A stretch of DNA of 64,000 nucleotides from Uranotaenia lowii. Its lineage: Eukaryota > Arthropoda > Insecta > Diptera > Culicidae. Below are positions 53,406 to 64,000 of this stretch, piece after piece. How positions within the stretch are numbered: position 1 is the stretch's first letter; each line of letters begins with the position of its first letter. The stretch lies in assembly GCF_029784155.1 (NCBI RefSeq), contig NC_073693.1, positions 158,849,519 through 158,913,518 on the forward strand, written 5' to 3'. Position numbers and translations under genes: made by a program. The notes below the pieces were generated by a model, which did no database searches, was not told the DNA's origin, and was given only the letters and a program-made list of their open reading frames with translations.

Positions 53406-56186
53406 TCACAAAAATATTTCGTTCAACAGATATTTCTGTTGTGTCCTTCCGAATTTTTTAATATTCTCCTACATCCATGCGCCAGAAAAATTAGAAAGTA
53501 CATAAATCCAAAGACGATTCGAAAAAAATATTTTGTTGTTTTAATGATTCCAGCAAAAATGGAGTTCCATTATCTTCTGTAATCAATCTTTAAAATATTA
53601 TTTTTTCCCCGTTCAAATGTGAGGTTTTGCATCGAAATAATGGCGAAATGGTGATATATTTCGTAAACGTCCAAGTCAACACTTGAAAAAATCAGCGTTC
53701 TGCTGTAAGTTGAACTTAAAATAATCTGAAGTTTCTTATCAGCTAGTTCTCTAATAATATCAACGAAAAAATAAATAAGCGGACTAATCAGCGATTAGCG
53801 GTTTAGCGTTGTTGTGCCAGACTCTGGAAATGGTACGTTCGGTTAAATTGAAATGCCGTTGGATTCTATCGATCAAAAATGCATTGCTTTAAATTATTAT
53901 CATTACCAAACTAACCGATCAAATCGATGTTCATTTGTTATTCCCCCGATGGGCGGCGAAAAACTGTTTTCGAAATTCTTTCAACAGCAGAATGTAAATT
54001 AAACCGCATTCGTCCTGCCAACGCAACTCAACTCCCCCATAATTCACAACTTCGTCCGGGCGTCGCCCTCAATCATTGAATTTTCATTATTTCATTTCCA
54101 CACTGTTGATCGAATGTGCGGCTGCAGCTTTTAATTATTTCATATTAATTTTATCGCTCGGTGTGTTGGTCTGGCCGTAAATTTCCGACCCTGCCGCCGT
54201 GCCGGTTGCCCGCAAAAATGCAAAAACTTGCAATGTTATAACTGAAAATGGTGCACGGCATTTCCGGCTTGGCTCGGTCAATTACTCGCTTTATTGTATC
54301 GAAGCAGGAAGGACTATTTGGCGTCTCGCTCGTTGCAATTGGGACTCTGGGATTGGGACTGGGACAAAGTTTCGCCACGTCGTCCACGAATTGTGCTTTG
54401 AGCCGGACTAACTAAAATGGTTGGTGGAAGAAGGGCTCGACGTCAGACCAGGCTCTCGGATCCGGTTTCAGGTTGGCCGGCCGGTTGTTTACTAAGCGGA
54501 TTAACTTGCAGCGTAATTAGAGTGGCAATAATATTCATGGAAACATCCATTATTTACACCGTAAACAAAACTTTTGTTTGCTCAAATGGCCACCGCCGAG
54601 TGAGTTTGATTGCGTGATACTAGAGGACGACGAGTGCATTTTGCGGTCTGAAACGTTCCGAGCTAGAAATGTAAGTAGGTATTTGAGTCGAGTCGAGAGC
54701 AGTCGGTTGTATCTATATTTACCTGCTCGGGATAATCATCCATGTAAAGGATAACATGGCTGTCAACAAACCATGGCGGCAGCAGCAATGGCGTGAATGC
54801 ATGCGAGATTGCGGCGAAAGATATGCACTTATGTAGTTAAGCACAACATTCAGCACTTTCATACCTACTTGACGATGGCTGAGGAAGGATTAACGAATAT
54901 GATGCGTACCTAACTGTTTCCTGTGAATTTTATGGGAAATGTGAGCAAAATTTGCATCCACAATCTGATCTGGTTAATTGGGCTTATAGAAGATCATAAA
55001 ACATCCATTTTGAACAACTAGGGTAAGCGTTGTTAATATAGTCCTTTTCCTTGTTGTATCATATCCTGTGATTTTTGACTGTTGGTGAAGTTATTTTCTA
55101 TCTATCACATCAACAAAATTGTAGGGGAGTGTGAGGCGTTTTGAGCCGCTTTTATATTTGCTCCGTAATTTCTTATTGAATCTACGAAGGTTGGGAATTC
55201 ATCAAGCAAAGATAGAGGTTTTCTCATGCGCTATCCACAAATTTCGATTGGAGAAGTGATAAAAAAAAATCTGACTGGGCTGAGCAACAAACAGGCCTGG
55301 CATTATTTTTACCACGTGCCAAAACTGCCCATCAGTAGAATAAACAAAATATGGTTGTCAAATCGTGCGTTAAATATTTAGACTGCTATTGGGGAGATAT
55401 TTTGGAAATGAGCAAATATAATAATAATAGGAATATTCCTCACTCCCCAAAAGCTTTTAGGACCCTCAAACATGCTTCCACGTGAGGAAAGTTCTTACCG
55501 ACATGAATGGATGCTATCGAGAAGACCTAATCCAAGCAACCAAAAGTTCGGATAATATTCCTTAATCAACTTCGATCAGCTTCATATTGTATTCTTATAC
55601 GACTTCTCTACAGCTCAATTTTTAAGTAGTTTAACGGACTAGAAGTTAACTAAAAATTCACTTAAATTGCTAAACAACGTCTTGTCGGTTCCGAGCTCAC
55701 CACTTAAAAATAGAGTTACAGACTTGCTGCTCTATTATGAACATTGTTTGATATCGTGCTTATTAACAACCCTGGAATTAAACCGAGTACCATAAAATGA
55801 GATGATGGATTGGAGTGAGAAGGAAAATTATAGCTATTGCTAACCGTCCTTCCAACGACCCATTGTTTCCCGACCAACACGATCGAGGAGTTAGTTGCCA
55901 TCCAAACCTACCTTTGACTGGTCCAATTCCCGCGTTGATCGGTCTTAACAATTATAATCGCTACTTAAGCTTAAATTACATGTAAGTTAATCTAAGTCGA
56001 AATACAAGTTTGTTAAGTTGAAAGATCGGTTTTCTTGTGCATGCGAATCTGTGCGAAACTCTATCACGTTTCGAATTCCGGTAAACTTCGGAGGAAAAAC
56101 GCTTTGGAACGCGCATGCGGCTTCGAGGGGACCTTCGGAGCAAAACGGCAAACCAGGTCAAGATATTTCGATGTTACTGTTAGAAA
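53406..56186. other. no recognised gene; unique-looking stretch
   Basis: 53770-53805 has a short AATCAGCGATTAGCGG motif like the subterminal parts of the element at 29245. 54000-54870 is GC-richer, lacks repeats and contains short open frames on both strands (for example 54151-54387 minus, 54199-54411 plus) with no domain I know. It could be unique host regulatory or intronic DNA. 55970-56180 may hold more decayed sequence downstream of the P-type transposase. Confidence 0.4.
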
Positions 56187-57644
56187 CTAACTGCCATAAA
56201 GGATGTTTTTTTCGTCATCCATGGGTGGAATAACTGACCCATCAGGAAATACAAATCCTGTGTCAAACAGCCAGTTTCTGCATAACTTCAAAAAGTGAGG
56301 CACATCTGCAAATAGGTAGATTTTTTGGCCAGTACTCGGATGGATTATGTGGGTGCATTTATTGAATATGTACACATGCCTTGAAATTGATTGGTTTCCT
56401 CCTCCACAGTCTGACACAAAGGCCACACATTCATATCCTGCCTCCCAAGCCAGTTTCACTCCTTCGTCCAGCAACTGCTGTGTGATGCTTACGTCAAATC
56501 CAGCATAAATTGGATGTTTGTAGTCCGAAAACAAACGGCGCATTTCAATAAACCTTTAAAAAAAAGTTGAAGTAAGAGATTTGCAGGAAGCCTTCATCCT
56601 ACAGAAAATTCAAATGAGCAAAGATATTCGCCTGCATTTTAGTGTGGGGCCCGAAAACGTCATCACGTTTTCGATCGTACTCGAATGCTTCGGTCACGGA
56701 CACCTTCGTACATGAATACGCAAATCCTCTCTCGATCCGACTTCGCATACGCAGCCACTTTGAGTAGTTCGAAAATCTTTTGAAAGTATCCCGCTCGCAT
56801 ATCTACATATGTTAGTTGCGTGTTTTTCGAGATAGCTTACACTCGGAAGTGGAAATGAAAGCTCGTTTCTAACGTATTCTAAAGCTGGTTTGCTAAGATA
56901 TTTAAATGTGAATCCTTTAGCGTGTTCTTCCGTTGTCCAAACATCGTTTCTTTTTTGTTCATCATCACATCGGTTTGATTGGCAGTATATTTGGATGATA
57001 AAACTTTATTTGCTTGCTGCAAAAAGTTGAATGTTTTGTTCTTCCGTCAGTTCGCGGTTTAATTTTTGCAGATTAACAACTTTTTGTTCCATGCTAACCA
57101 AACCACTTTGCAGATCTATTATTATCTGTTCGAGCCTGCAGAGCACTCACCTGGCCTTCATTGGAAGTATCTTGGTGGAGTTCTGAGCACTCCACTTTTT
57201 TCTCGGGAGCAATGGCTTGTTTTGCGTGGATGGTTTCGAAGAAATACTCGAATTTTCCAGAAGTTGTTCAACCAACACTTTATTTCTCTTACGTTGCATC
57301 CGTTATTCTTGATCCGTAAGAACCTCAGCAACGGGAACTCGTATAGATGAAATGGCTGTGTGCAGAATATTTCGAAATAAGTTGAACGAGACTGGTTGAA
57401 ACTTAATAATTTACCTGCAGTGTTTAACGTCGGACGGAACTTGATAGTTTCGAGAACTGAGGGCTCGAAATCATGCGGATTAAAATGTAGCGATCAAACA
57501 AAACCATTCATGGTGTTCATACTTTCCGACTGCCCGAGAAACTTAAGCCAAGACTTTCTGCGCTGGACATCGGATGGAAATCTGTGATACGAAATCTGCC
57601 TAGCAGGAGCAGCTTCCGCAACCCGAAACATGACACTTTGGCAT
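56187..57644 (-). pseudogene. P-element-type transposase (THAP9-like), broken
   Basis: The minus strand starts MPKCHVSGCG at 57644, then in a shifted frame YHRFPSDVQRRKSWLKFLG and, after an in-frame TGA where a Cys is expected, SLHFNPHDFE. This is the C2CH THAP DNA-binding finger. Near 56946-56900 WTTEEHAKGFTFKYLSKPAL and FPLPSVSYLEK match the region before the catalytic core of P-type transposases. EYDRKRDDVFGPHTKMQ (about 56684-56640) and the open frame 56543-56187 (FVSDCGGGNQ, ADVPHFLKLCRNWLFDTGF) match the GTP-binding/RNase H-like core. Frameshifts and stops occur between blocks, and the distal C-terminus is not recognisable. P-type transposases need GTP and bind subterminal DNA via THAP. 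This copy is dead; I did not find its 31-bp-type TIRs. Confidence 0.85.
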
Positions 57645-58953
57645 AGTGCAGCTAAAATTGAACAACCAAATTTAAAATCAACATAATTCCAATAATAAAG
57701 TTCACACCAATGTTCGGAAAATCGCTCAAGAAAAGCAATCAGGATTCATTTCAAGCTAGAAGACTTATACCTCCGAGTGCTGTGATACGCACGTGGTAAA
57801 AGTATCCGTTGAATATTGTCGAACATCAACACTAACTAGATACTGTAAAATTCCGTATTTTACGACGCTAGAGGAATCTCCGGCGACTCGATTTACTGAC
57901 CGCGGTATCTTGACTCGACCGTTGTCTGAAGGACCTCGAATGTGTACTGTCTGTGAAAAGCGCACGAAACCGATGGGCTGCACGAACGGATGACTGAGCT
58001 CAATGTGAGTAAAGAGGGGTTCTCCAACGTCGATAGCGAATTATGAGCAACAACAACAGAGGCATATTTAGGCATGTCCCACAGATACATAAAAATATAC
58101 CATGCCCCATCGGGGACTACCGTTCGTCACGTGGCAATTCAACGGTGATCGACATACTTGATGATACATTTTGAACGTCGCTCCCACAATCATTCACTAA
58201 CGCCTATCCTCGCATCATTGTTTATAATGTTTGGTATTGATAGACGATCATGAATATTTCAGAAGGAAAAATCTGAAGAAATAATAGGACTACATGTTTT
58301 AAAAAGCCGTAGCAAATGCTGGACAGTTCATTGCGGTACCTAGTAATGATTTTGTCTTTCTACGCAAAGCGAAAAATTAAAAATCATATTTTAATCTTTA
58401 CACATCTCTCAGAACTGATACATATCAGTTGTGATTCTAGAAGGTTGAAAACCATCAAGGAAGGCAATCATCGTCGAGACGTTTGTTGCTGATGGTCTGC
58501 GTCCTTTTTTAACACATCATGTTTTGCGGGAATGTATCAAATACAACAGCGTCGTTGTCATGCATGATTGTTTAAACGTTTTGGTTGGAGAGCAAAAATT
58601 GACTGCTTCGATTTTTTTGGCTCTGAATGCAGTAAAGCATGGCTGATCGAAAATGATTGATTTTCGGAACATTGGTTCACACCCGCAAAAAACATACTCA
58701 GGTATCCAACAAACTTACCGCTCTGACTTTATTCACTTAAGGGCAGCAGCAAAGGAATAAGCAACGAAAAAAATAAGATTTTTATTGGAAACAAATCAAT
58801 TTTCCTTATACCGATCAAGAAATTCCATAACAACTACGTCACGACCGTCAGTTGTAAGCAAATCAATATGGCGGATGAGGTTACCTCCTAAATAAACCTA
58901 CTTTGAGAACCAGAGAGCCGAACTGGTTGATATAAACAAACGGCAATAAAGCA
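57645..58953. other. flank of the P-type pseudogene, no gene recognised
   Basis: Overlapping frames at 57765-58090 on both strands have no firm motif; the minus frame opening MPKYASVVVAHNS superficially resembles a THAP start but lacks the cysteines. Nothing recognisable from 58100 to 58950. Confidence 0.35.
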
Positions 58954-59108
58954 TACACTGAAAATCGAAAATACCCGCACTTGAGAACTGCCACCTCCCA
59001 AACCTGAGTTCAATATTGACAACTAAAGTTTGTGAAAAAATCACAGCTTGTAAATACGCCAAACTTGTCCTTCAAGCGGAGAACTGTTTTTTTGAGGGGG
59101 TTTTTGTT

Positions 59109-60181
59109 CCCAGCAAACATAAAATCGCATTAAAATGACAACTGAAGTCATTAAAAACGTAACTGCGAATCGTAATTCCAACTAACGCAAGTTAAAGGTC
59201 GTAAAAATCGTTATTCGAAGTCGGATTAAATGGTTTAAATCGGATATGATAAAAAGTCCGCCATGTTTGCAGATTTTGAAGAAGATTTCAGATGTCAAAT
59301 GTTTTTCCAGGGGTCGACAAAAGGGGTCGTCCATATTAATTAATTTTTCACTGATTTTAGCAATATTGACATTATTATGCAATGGATTGCTTTGAAAATT
59401 GGCACACGGGAGTTTTGAGAGAAGGGTAATCGATTTCAGATATCAAAGATTGTATGAGAGGCCACCGAAAGAGGTTTAACTTTTTGGCAGTAATTGCGCT
59501 GTTATGCAACGATCGAGTCGAAATTTATGTACGGGGGGTTTTTGACACGGTCAATTGATTCCTGATTTCAAATTTAGTAGCAGACGACAGAAAAAGTGAT
59601 CGTTCAATATTTTTGGAATTTTTACTTAACCATGAATTCGGAAGTGCATCTGGAAAATGCTTGGCAATTGACTTTTATACGAACTGTTTATGACGGATTC
59701 CAAGTTGAAAGCGAAACGGAGTTCGTATGGGATCAGCTAGTTAATAATAAAATTTAGCTTTTATAATGGTTTATTTATCACAAAATTAGTCTACATTAGT
59801 ACTTAGTACTACACTTTTCAAAATTCAGCACATTTAATGAAATAAAATTTTGTTCATACGCCAAAACTCCGGATTCCGCTGCTTCAGCGGCGTGTTGCAA
59901 AAATATTCAGTTAGTTTTTTCTGATCATTAATCGTATCTTCCATAAGTATTTTTTAATCTTTTTGTCGCGTTGCTAAATTTATCAATTTATTTTAAGGAC
60001 GATGAATCGAATCTTTCAAAAATAATATTGAATGGTTGAAAGCAAAGACGCATTGAGCAAAGGCGCAAAAAAATCGTCAATATTAGTTGAATCAGAACTT
60101 AATAATAGTGAAGATTCAGCGTATGATTTTCAACTATGCGGGAAAGTTGTTGAGAAATATACATATAAAAATGTTTGCTGG
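59109..60181. mobile_element. 1.07-kb MITE, CCCAGCAAACAT family
   Basis: The left end matches the minus strand of 20585-20730 for about 150 bases (CCCAGCAAACAT, then ACTGCGAATCGTAATTCCAA and GATTAAATGGTTTAAATCGG). The right end (GTTGTTGAGAAATATACAT to TGTTTGCTGG) matches the other end of that copy. The middle is different and longer. No coding capacity. The short frame at 60032-60217 runs out through its end. Confidence 0.75.
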
Positions 60182-60238
60182 ATTGTAAGCGAATCTGATT
60201 CTATTACCTCATCGTGACAGATTTAGGTTTGGGGGGTA

Positions 60239-61073
60239 CTCGCTAACTTTCAGGTACTCAGTTCAGAGTGACGGTTACTCAGTTGTCGCCAAAACCGCAC
60301 CTACTCAGTTCTGACTAAACAGCTTTTACTCAGAACTGACTAACAGCCCTTTTCGTGACAACTGAGTCGGGGTTAATCAGAATGCGCGAATAATTTCGGG
60401 GCGGTTTTTGACCGGTTTTAATGGTGAAATATAGTCAATTCCAATATGATTATGTAATTAAAGGATGCGTTAATGGTTTTGAAAACAGAAAATCAAAAAA
60501 TAAATCGTTCAAGTTTTTATTGTTCAAAGTTTTTTTCTTCACTATTTTTACCTAATCACTTTCTTCGGTTCGAGACGGGGTTCTTTCTGCGACTATTTTG
60601 CCATACCGAGTTGATTTGTACCTATTGCCACCATTCTTTTTAAACTCCATCGTACCGGGTTTGTCTGAGGAATCCATTCCGGAACCTCTGCGCCCGTATT
60701 TGCAAACCTCCGTTTAATGTGTTCCGGCACTTTCGATGATGTTTGCGATGAGATTTTTCGTTACTCTACCCAAAAAAAGATTAAAAAATCGATTAACTAT
60801 GATTAAATTGACTATTCAAATGTATATTTACTATAATAAGTTGATTGTTTTTTAACAAAAACAGACTAAGTCGACTGCCTGGTACAAATTGATAAAACTT
60901 TACTCAGTTGTCGCCATTGGATACTCGAATTCCCTGAGTGCCGATTTTTTTGTCGTCTGAGTAATCTTTGCTCATGATTTCTGAGTTGTTTAGAATCAGC
61001 CGACGGTTGCTCCATCTTGAGGCGACATCTGAGTAAAATACAGCCGGGCTCTGGGTAAACCAGAATTAGCGAG
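60239..61073. mobile_element. 835-bp TA-flanked MITE rich in TACTCAG motifs
   Basis: Ends CTCGCTAACTTT and, inverted, CTCGCTAATTCT, with TA outside both (60237-60238, 61074-61075). Many TACTCAG/CTGAGTA motifs and ACTCAGTTGTCGCCA near both ends give subterminal inverted repeats. The TIR itself is short (8 exact bases), so boundaries are tentative. Confidence 0.5.
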
Positions 61074-61182
61074 TAAGTTCAAAGCGGAGAACTGTTTTTT
61101 TTTTGGGAGAAAACTTTTATTCCCGCTTCATTCGCAGAAAGTCTCGCATATACGATGATGTAGTTGCCTCTCTCAACAACTC

Positions 61183-61263
61183 TTCGATGGTCGAGCGGTT
61201 AGCATCCTGAGATGGTAATCGCAATGCCGTTGCATGTATGGGTTTGATTCCTGTAACTGGCGG
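61183..61263 (+). repeat. tRNA-like (SINE-head-like) sequence
   Basis: GATGGTCGAGCGGTTAGC is a good box A and GGGTTTGATTCC a good box B about 50 bases downstream, the spacing of a tRNA with a long variable arm (Ser/Leu type). The expected acceptor-stem pairing is absent, so it is a SINE head or tRNA pseudogene. Confidence 0.45.
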
Positions 61264-61604
61264 TATTTTTTATTTATTTTGATTTCCATTTTATTGCGGT
61301 ATCAGATTTTAGGGGGTTAGTTCTCCTTTAAGAGCTTAACTTTGAGCTATGCCACCAATAGCCAAACCTGTAGGGAGGGAGTTTCATTCGGGTTGGCGGG
61401 GAAAAGTTCTCAAGTTTGGGTATTTTCGAGGTTCAGTGTAAGTTTCGATCCAACCACCACAGCAAGTAGGGGAAAACTGTACAAGACACACCAGTTAAGC
61501 ATGATCGCTAATTACAGCGATACCAAGAATCTGAGAACCAAATTGAAAGTTTGCGATGATTCAGGGATCAGATTAACGTATTATCTGTAAGAAAGTTAGA
61601 ATTT

Positions 61605-61910
61605 ACCGAGATAGCAAGGTGAACGCTAGTGAAAGCCAAAAAGGTAACTTCTACCTCTTAGAGGTGAAACACACCTCACAGCGAGGTAAAATTTACCTGA
61701 ATCGAGGTTGAAAAGAAGGTACACTTCACCGAAAAAAATGGTGAATATGGTAAATTTTACCTCGTAGCGACGTGAAGTCCACCTGAATTGAGCTGAATAA
61801 AAAGATATAATTCACCTAGGTAAATCCAAATAAGGTAAAACTCGTAGCGAGGTGAAGTTGACCTGGATTGAGCTAAACAAAACGGTAAAATAATTCATCT
61901 CGAAAAAAGT
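61605..61910. repeat. degenerate AGGTAAAWTTTACCT repeats
   Basis: Short palindromic motifs (GGTAAAATTTACC, CTCGTAGCGAGGTGAAG, ACCTGAATTGAGCT) recur several times, and related motifs reappear at about 62440-62490. This looks like a subterminal region of an undefined element around the Tc1 relic. Confidence 0.55.
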
Positions 61911-62499
61911 AACTATTTGGCCGAACCCGTCTATTGAGGTTAAGCTGTTTGTCATTCAAGGAGGAAGTTTTGCTTCGTTCTCAATATGTGAAAATCAGAA
62001 TGCTGAGTGTTTTCTTAGATATCATTTAGCAGTCCTGGTTCTCGTCATAATACATATGTCATAATGGTATGCCAATGAATAACTACTTTGCTTTTGTTTC
62101 AGATCGGCCCACGTCATACTCCAGATATCATTCCGGATTAGTCGAACGCAGAAGGGCATGAATGTGTTAAACGCAATGCAGGAGGTTCAGCGACCTTAGT
62201 CTCGGAAGAACGCGAAAGCCAAATTGCCACGAGCCTGGCGAAGAAAGGACTTTGCCTCAACAATTTTTTTTAAACGCGTGACACATTAAAAAAATAAATA
62301 TAAGGTAAAAGTGCCTGTTTATTTCAAATAAATATCAATTTTCGAATAAATTTTGGTTTTATTTTTATTGAAGAAACCCATCAAACAAACCAGCATTTAC
62401 CTTTTAAATCAGTGAATGGGAAAACGGTATTATTTACTATATTGCTAGGTGAATGCAAAAAAGGTAAAATTAACCATTTTGCAAGGTGTTCACTGTTCA
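61911..62499. other. gene-free interval
   Basis: No gene recognised. 62390-62490 repeats the GCTAGGTGAATGCAAAAAAGGTAA-type motif (positions 62443 on) related to 61605-61640. Confidence 0.4.
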
Positions 62500-63189
62500 T
62501 TTGTTAGATCTAATGTTCCGAAGAATAAGTTTTCTCCGGCACTCCTCCTTGTACATCTTGGTCCATGGTCTTGTTTGTCACAAAAACAGGAGTTTTTGGT
62601 CCGCAACTGCAAGTACCTTGCCAATTCAAACACTTTCTTGCAAACTTATCGGCAAAAATGATTTTGAACTTGCCGGGGACATCACCCCGACCAGTGGCTT
62701 TATAAAATTTTTGGTCAGGAAACTGCCCAAAATCCATCTTCAGGTACGTTTCGTCATCCATGAGGATGCATTCGTCGTACTTCGTTGGAATCTTGTTGTA
62801 TAACTTCCGGGCACTCCTTTGGCTACTAAATTCTGCTTCAATGTCGGGTTTGGTTGCTTACTGGCCCGATAGGATCGTATTTCTTCGTGCAGGCGAATCT
62901 TTCTGACGATGCACCGGTCGGCGTTGATTTTCTTGGCGATGTCGTAGTCCGACTACCCTATGTTTGCCTTGATCGTTCTCAACACCTTCAAATGCAGTTT
63001 CCGATACTTAATTCCACTATGACGCTTGGTATGAACCTGTCGATCGATAGTATGCATCACACGGAAACGTTTGAGAATGCTGCACACAGTTGATTTGACA
63101 ATTTTTAACGATTTCGCGATTTTTGAACCCGTCCACGTCGTGTTTTCGGCGAGGGCGTCCAAATTAGTTTTCGTCTCACGGCAATCCAA
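62500..63189 (-). pseudogene. Tc1/mariner-type transposase, N-terminal two thirds
   Basis: The minus frame opens at 63189. It contains two helix-turn-helix blocks (KIAKSLKIVKSTVCSILKRF, then after an in-frame TAG the SDYDIAKKINADRCIVRKIR block and EEIRSYRASKQ), then MDDETYLKMDFGQFPDQKFY with the first catalytic Asp (from 62761). It continues FADKFARKCLNWQGTCSCG to NKTMDQ. It breaks off near 62500, so the second Asp and the third acidic residue of the catalytic triad are missing. The same family supplies the fragment at 736-985, allowing the two relics to be aligned up to DGC/ILMDDET. Transposition function is lost. Flanking TIRs were not found. Confidence 0.85.
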
Positions 63190-64000
63190 AACAAAGCACT
63201 GTCAAAACATTCCAGATCCGACGACGGAATAATTAACAGTGCGTCCAGATTGAAGACGATCCATGCTTTAATCGGTCTTCACAAAATTCTAAAACAGTGT
63301 TTTCAAACTTTTTCTAAAGAAAGCCAAAAATAGATTTACGAGGAACGCATCAAAAAGATAAGCACCGATGCAGTATTTGCGGTATGAAAAATAAGTTGGT
63401 GAGCACCGTGTTGTTTTCTAATTTCGAAGAGCCACTTTCAGCTACGAATGAGCCGGGGAGCTGATTCTACGACACGTGCTCGGCATTCCACGTCATGGTT
63501 CAATTTGCGAAGTTTGGCTTTTGGTCACTTTCATAAATGTGACTAGACCTTCCTACCTACCCACTAGATATGGCTTCAATGGTTTCGACAACGAAGGCTT
63601 TCCTCTTTCCGGACTACGATGGCTGACATGCATCTCGGTGAAGCTGGTCTTGCAGCAACCTTCTTTGGACCATTATTCTGCCGGCCAGGTTGATGAGCTG
63701 CTGCATCGGCTGAGAGTTTGAAATTTTCTTCCACAGCTTTGTAGGACTGGCACTGGTACTGTCAAGAAGGAATTTGATTTTAAATATGAATTTTAACACA
63801 TTTCTATTGAAAATGTTCTTGAAAGTATATTTCCCTCAAATTTCAAATATGATCAGAGGTTGTTGAAGTTGTGCATCGTTAACCTGTATCCCTAAACAGT
63901 TACATTTTTGACCGGTACTGTTTATTGCCGCTAGTCGTACGAAGCACACAACAATCAAGCATGTGCCGCATACCTATTTGCAGCTGCATGCAGTGGACAT
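63190..64000. other. no gene recognised
   Basis: Open frames overlap on both strands at 63476-63799 (plus 81 codons, minus 61 codons) without recognisable motifs; composition is more mixed than average. I see no repeats to the window end. Confidence 0.4.

Larger units (their letters stand above)
58956..61438. mobile_element. 2.5-kb TA-flanked element with 34-bp TIRs
   Basis: The left end CACTGAAAATCGAAAATACC and the inverted right end (CACTGAACCTCGAAAATACC on the minus strand) match over 34 bases with four differences, continuing ...ACTTGAGAACT. TA flanks both (58954-58955, 61439-61440). No transposase is encoded. It contains two further TIR elements and a tRNA-like sequence, and a 20-bp direct repeat (AAGCGGAGAACTGTTTTTTT) at 59074-59093 and 61082-61101 brackets the nested pair. 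Confidence 0.75.

Noticed and set aside
57893..58090. A second THAP-like start (MPKYASVVVAHNS)
   Set aside because: It lacks the zinc-binding cysteines and the W and C..HF motifs; the real THAP finger is at 57410-57644.

Overview
The window looks like AT-rich intergenic or intronic DNA from an insect, most probably a mosquito (culicine-like). That placement rests on style rather than on a marker gene. It has layered Tc1/mariner, hAT, P, copia, Helitron-like and non-LTR remnants, tRNA-derived SINE-like sequences and many simple repeats. I found no convincing host protein-coding gene, no rRNA and no functional tRNA. Almost every coding signal belongs to a decayed mobile element, so the window is best read as a nest of transposons.

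Layout. 0.7-3.2 kb: a Tc1-type transposase fragment broken by a small TIR element, then a BED-finger hAT transposase relic. 5.3-6.3 kb: a TA-flanked repeat element carrying a 7-bp minisatellite. 8.4-10.7 kb: a TA-flanked element containing a 1.2-kb foldback. 11.4-13.3 kb: a Helitron-like element with internal tandem repeats; a second copy lies at 21.9-23.3 kb. 17.6-23.7 kb: a nest of ATTCAAC-type repeats, a 626-bp foldback, an internally deleted Ty1/copia element (itself hit by a 501-bp MITE) and the second Helitron-like copy. 25.8-27.7 kb: a hAT transposase pseudogene on the minus strand. 28.0-32.6 kb: a TTAA-flanked piggyBac-like foldback with at least three later insertions. 34.3-35.6 kb: two nested TAA/TTA-flanked (PIF/Harbinger-like) elements. 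37.3-40.0 kb: a 2.7-kb hAT-type element with an exact 8-bp target duplication. 41.2-45.3 kb: an 18-bp tandem repeat, an RTE-like RT scrap, a Helitron-like 5' end and a non-LTR element with endonuclease and RT (frameshifted, 3'-truncated). 48.5-49.4 kb: a 16-bp satellite arranged head to head. 51.3-53.4 kb: a 13-bp satellite interrupted by a poly(A)-tailed non-LTR 3' end. 56.2-57.6 kb: a P-element/THAP9-like transposase pseudogene. 59.0-61.4 kb: a TA-flanked element with two nested MITEs. 62.5-63.2 kb: a second copy of the Tc1-type transposase family seen at 0.7 kb.

The elements do not form a pathway. What connects them is insertion order: several junctions (31.44/32.14 kb, 37.30/39.98 kb, 34.29/35.60 kb) show target-site duplications, and these let one read which element landed in which. 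I did not find a new functional system. The most informative observations are the large foldbacks, the nested insertions with readable target duplications, and TIR families that recur within the window.
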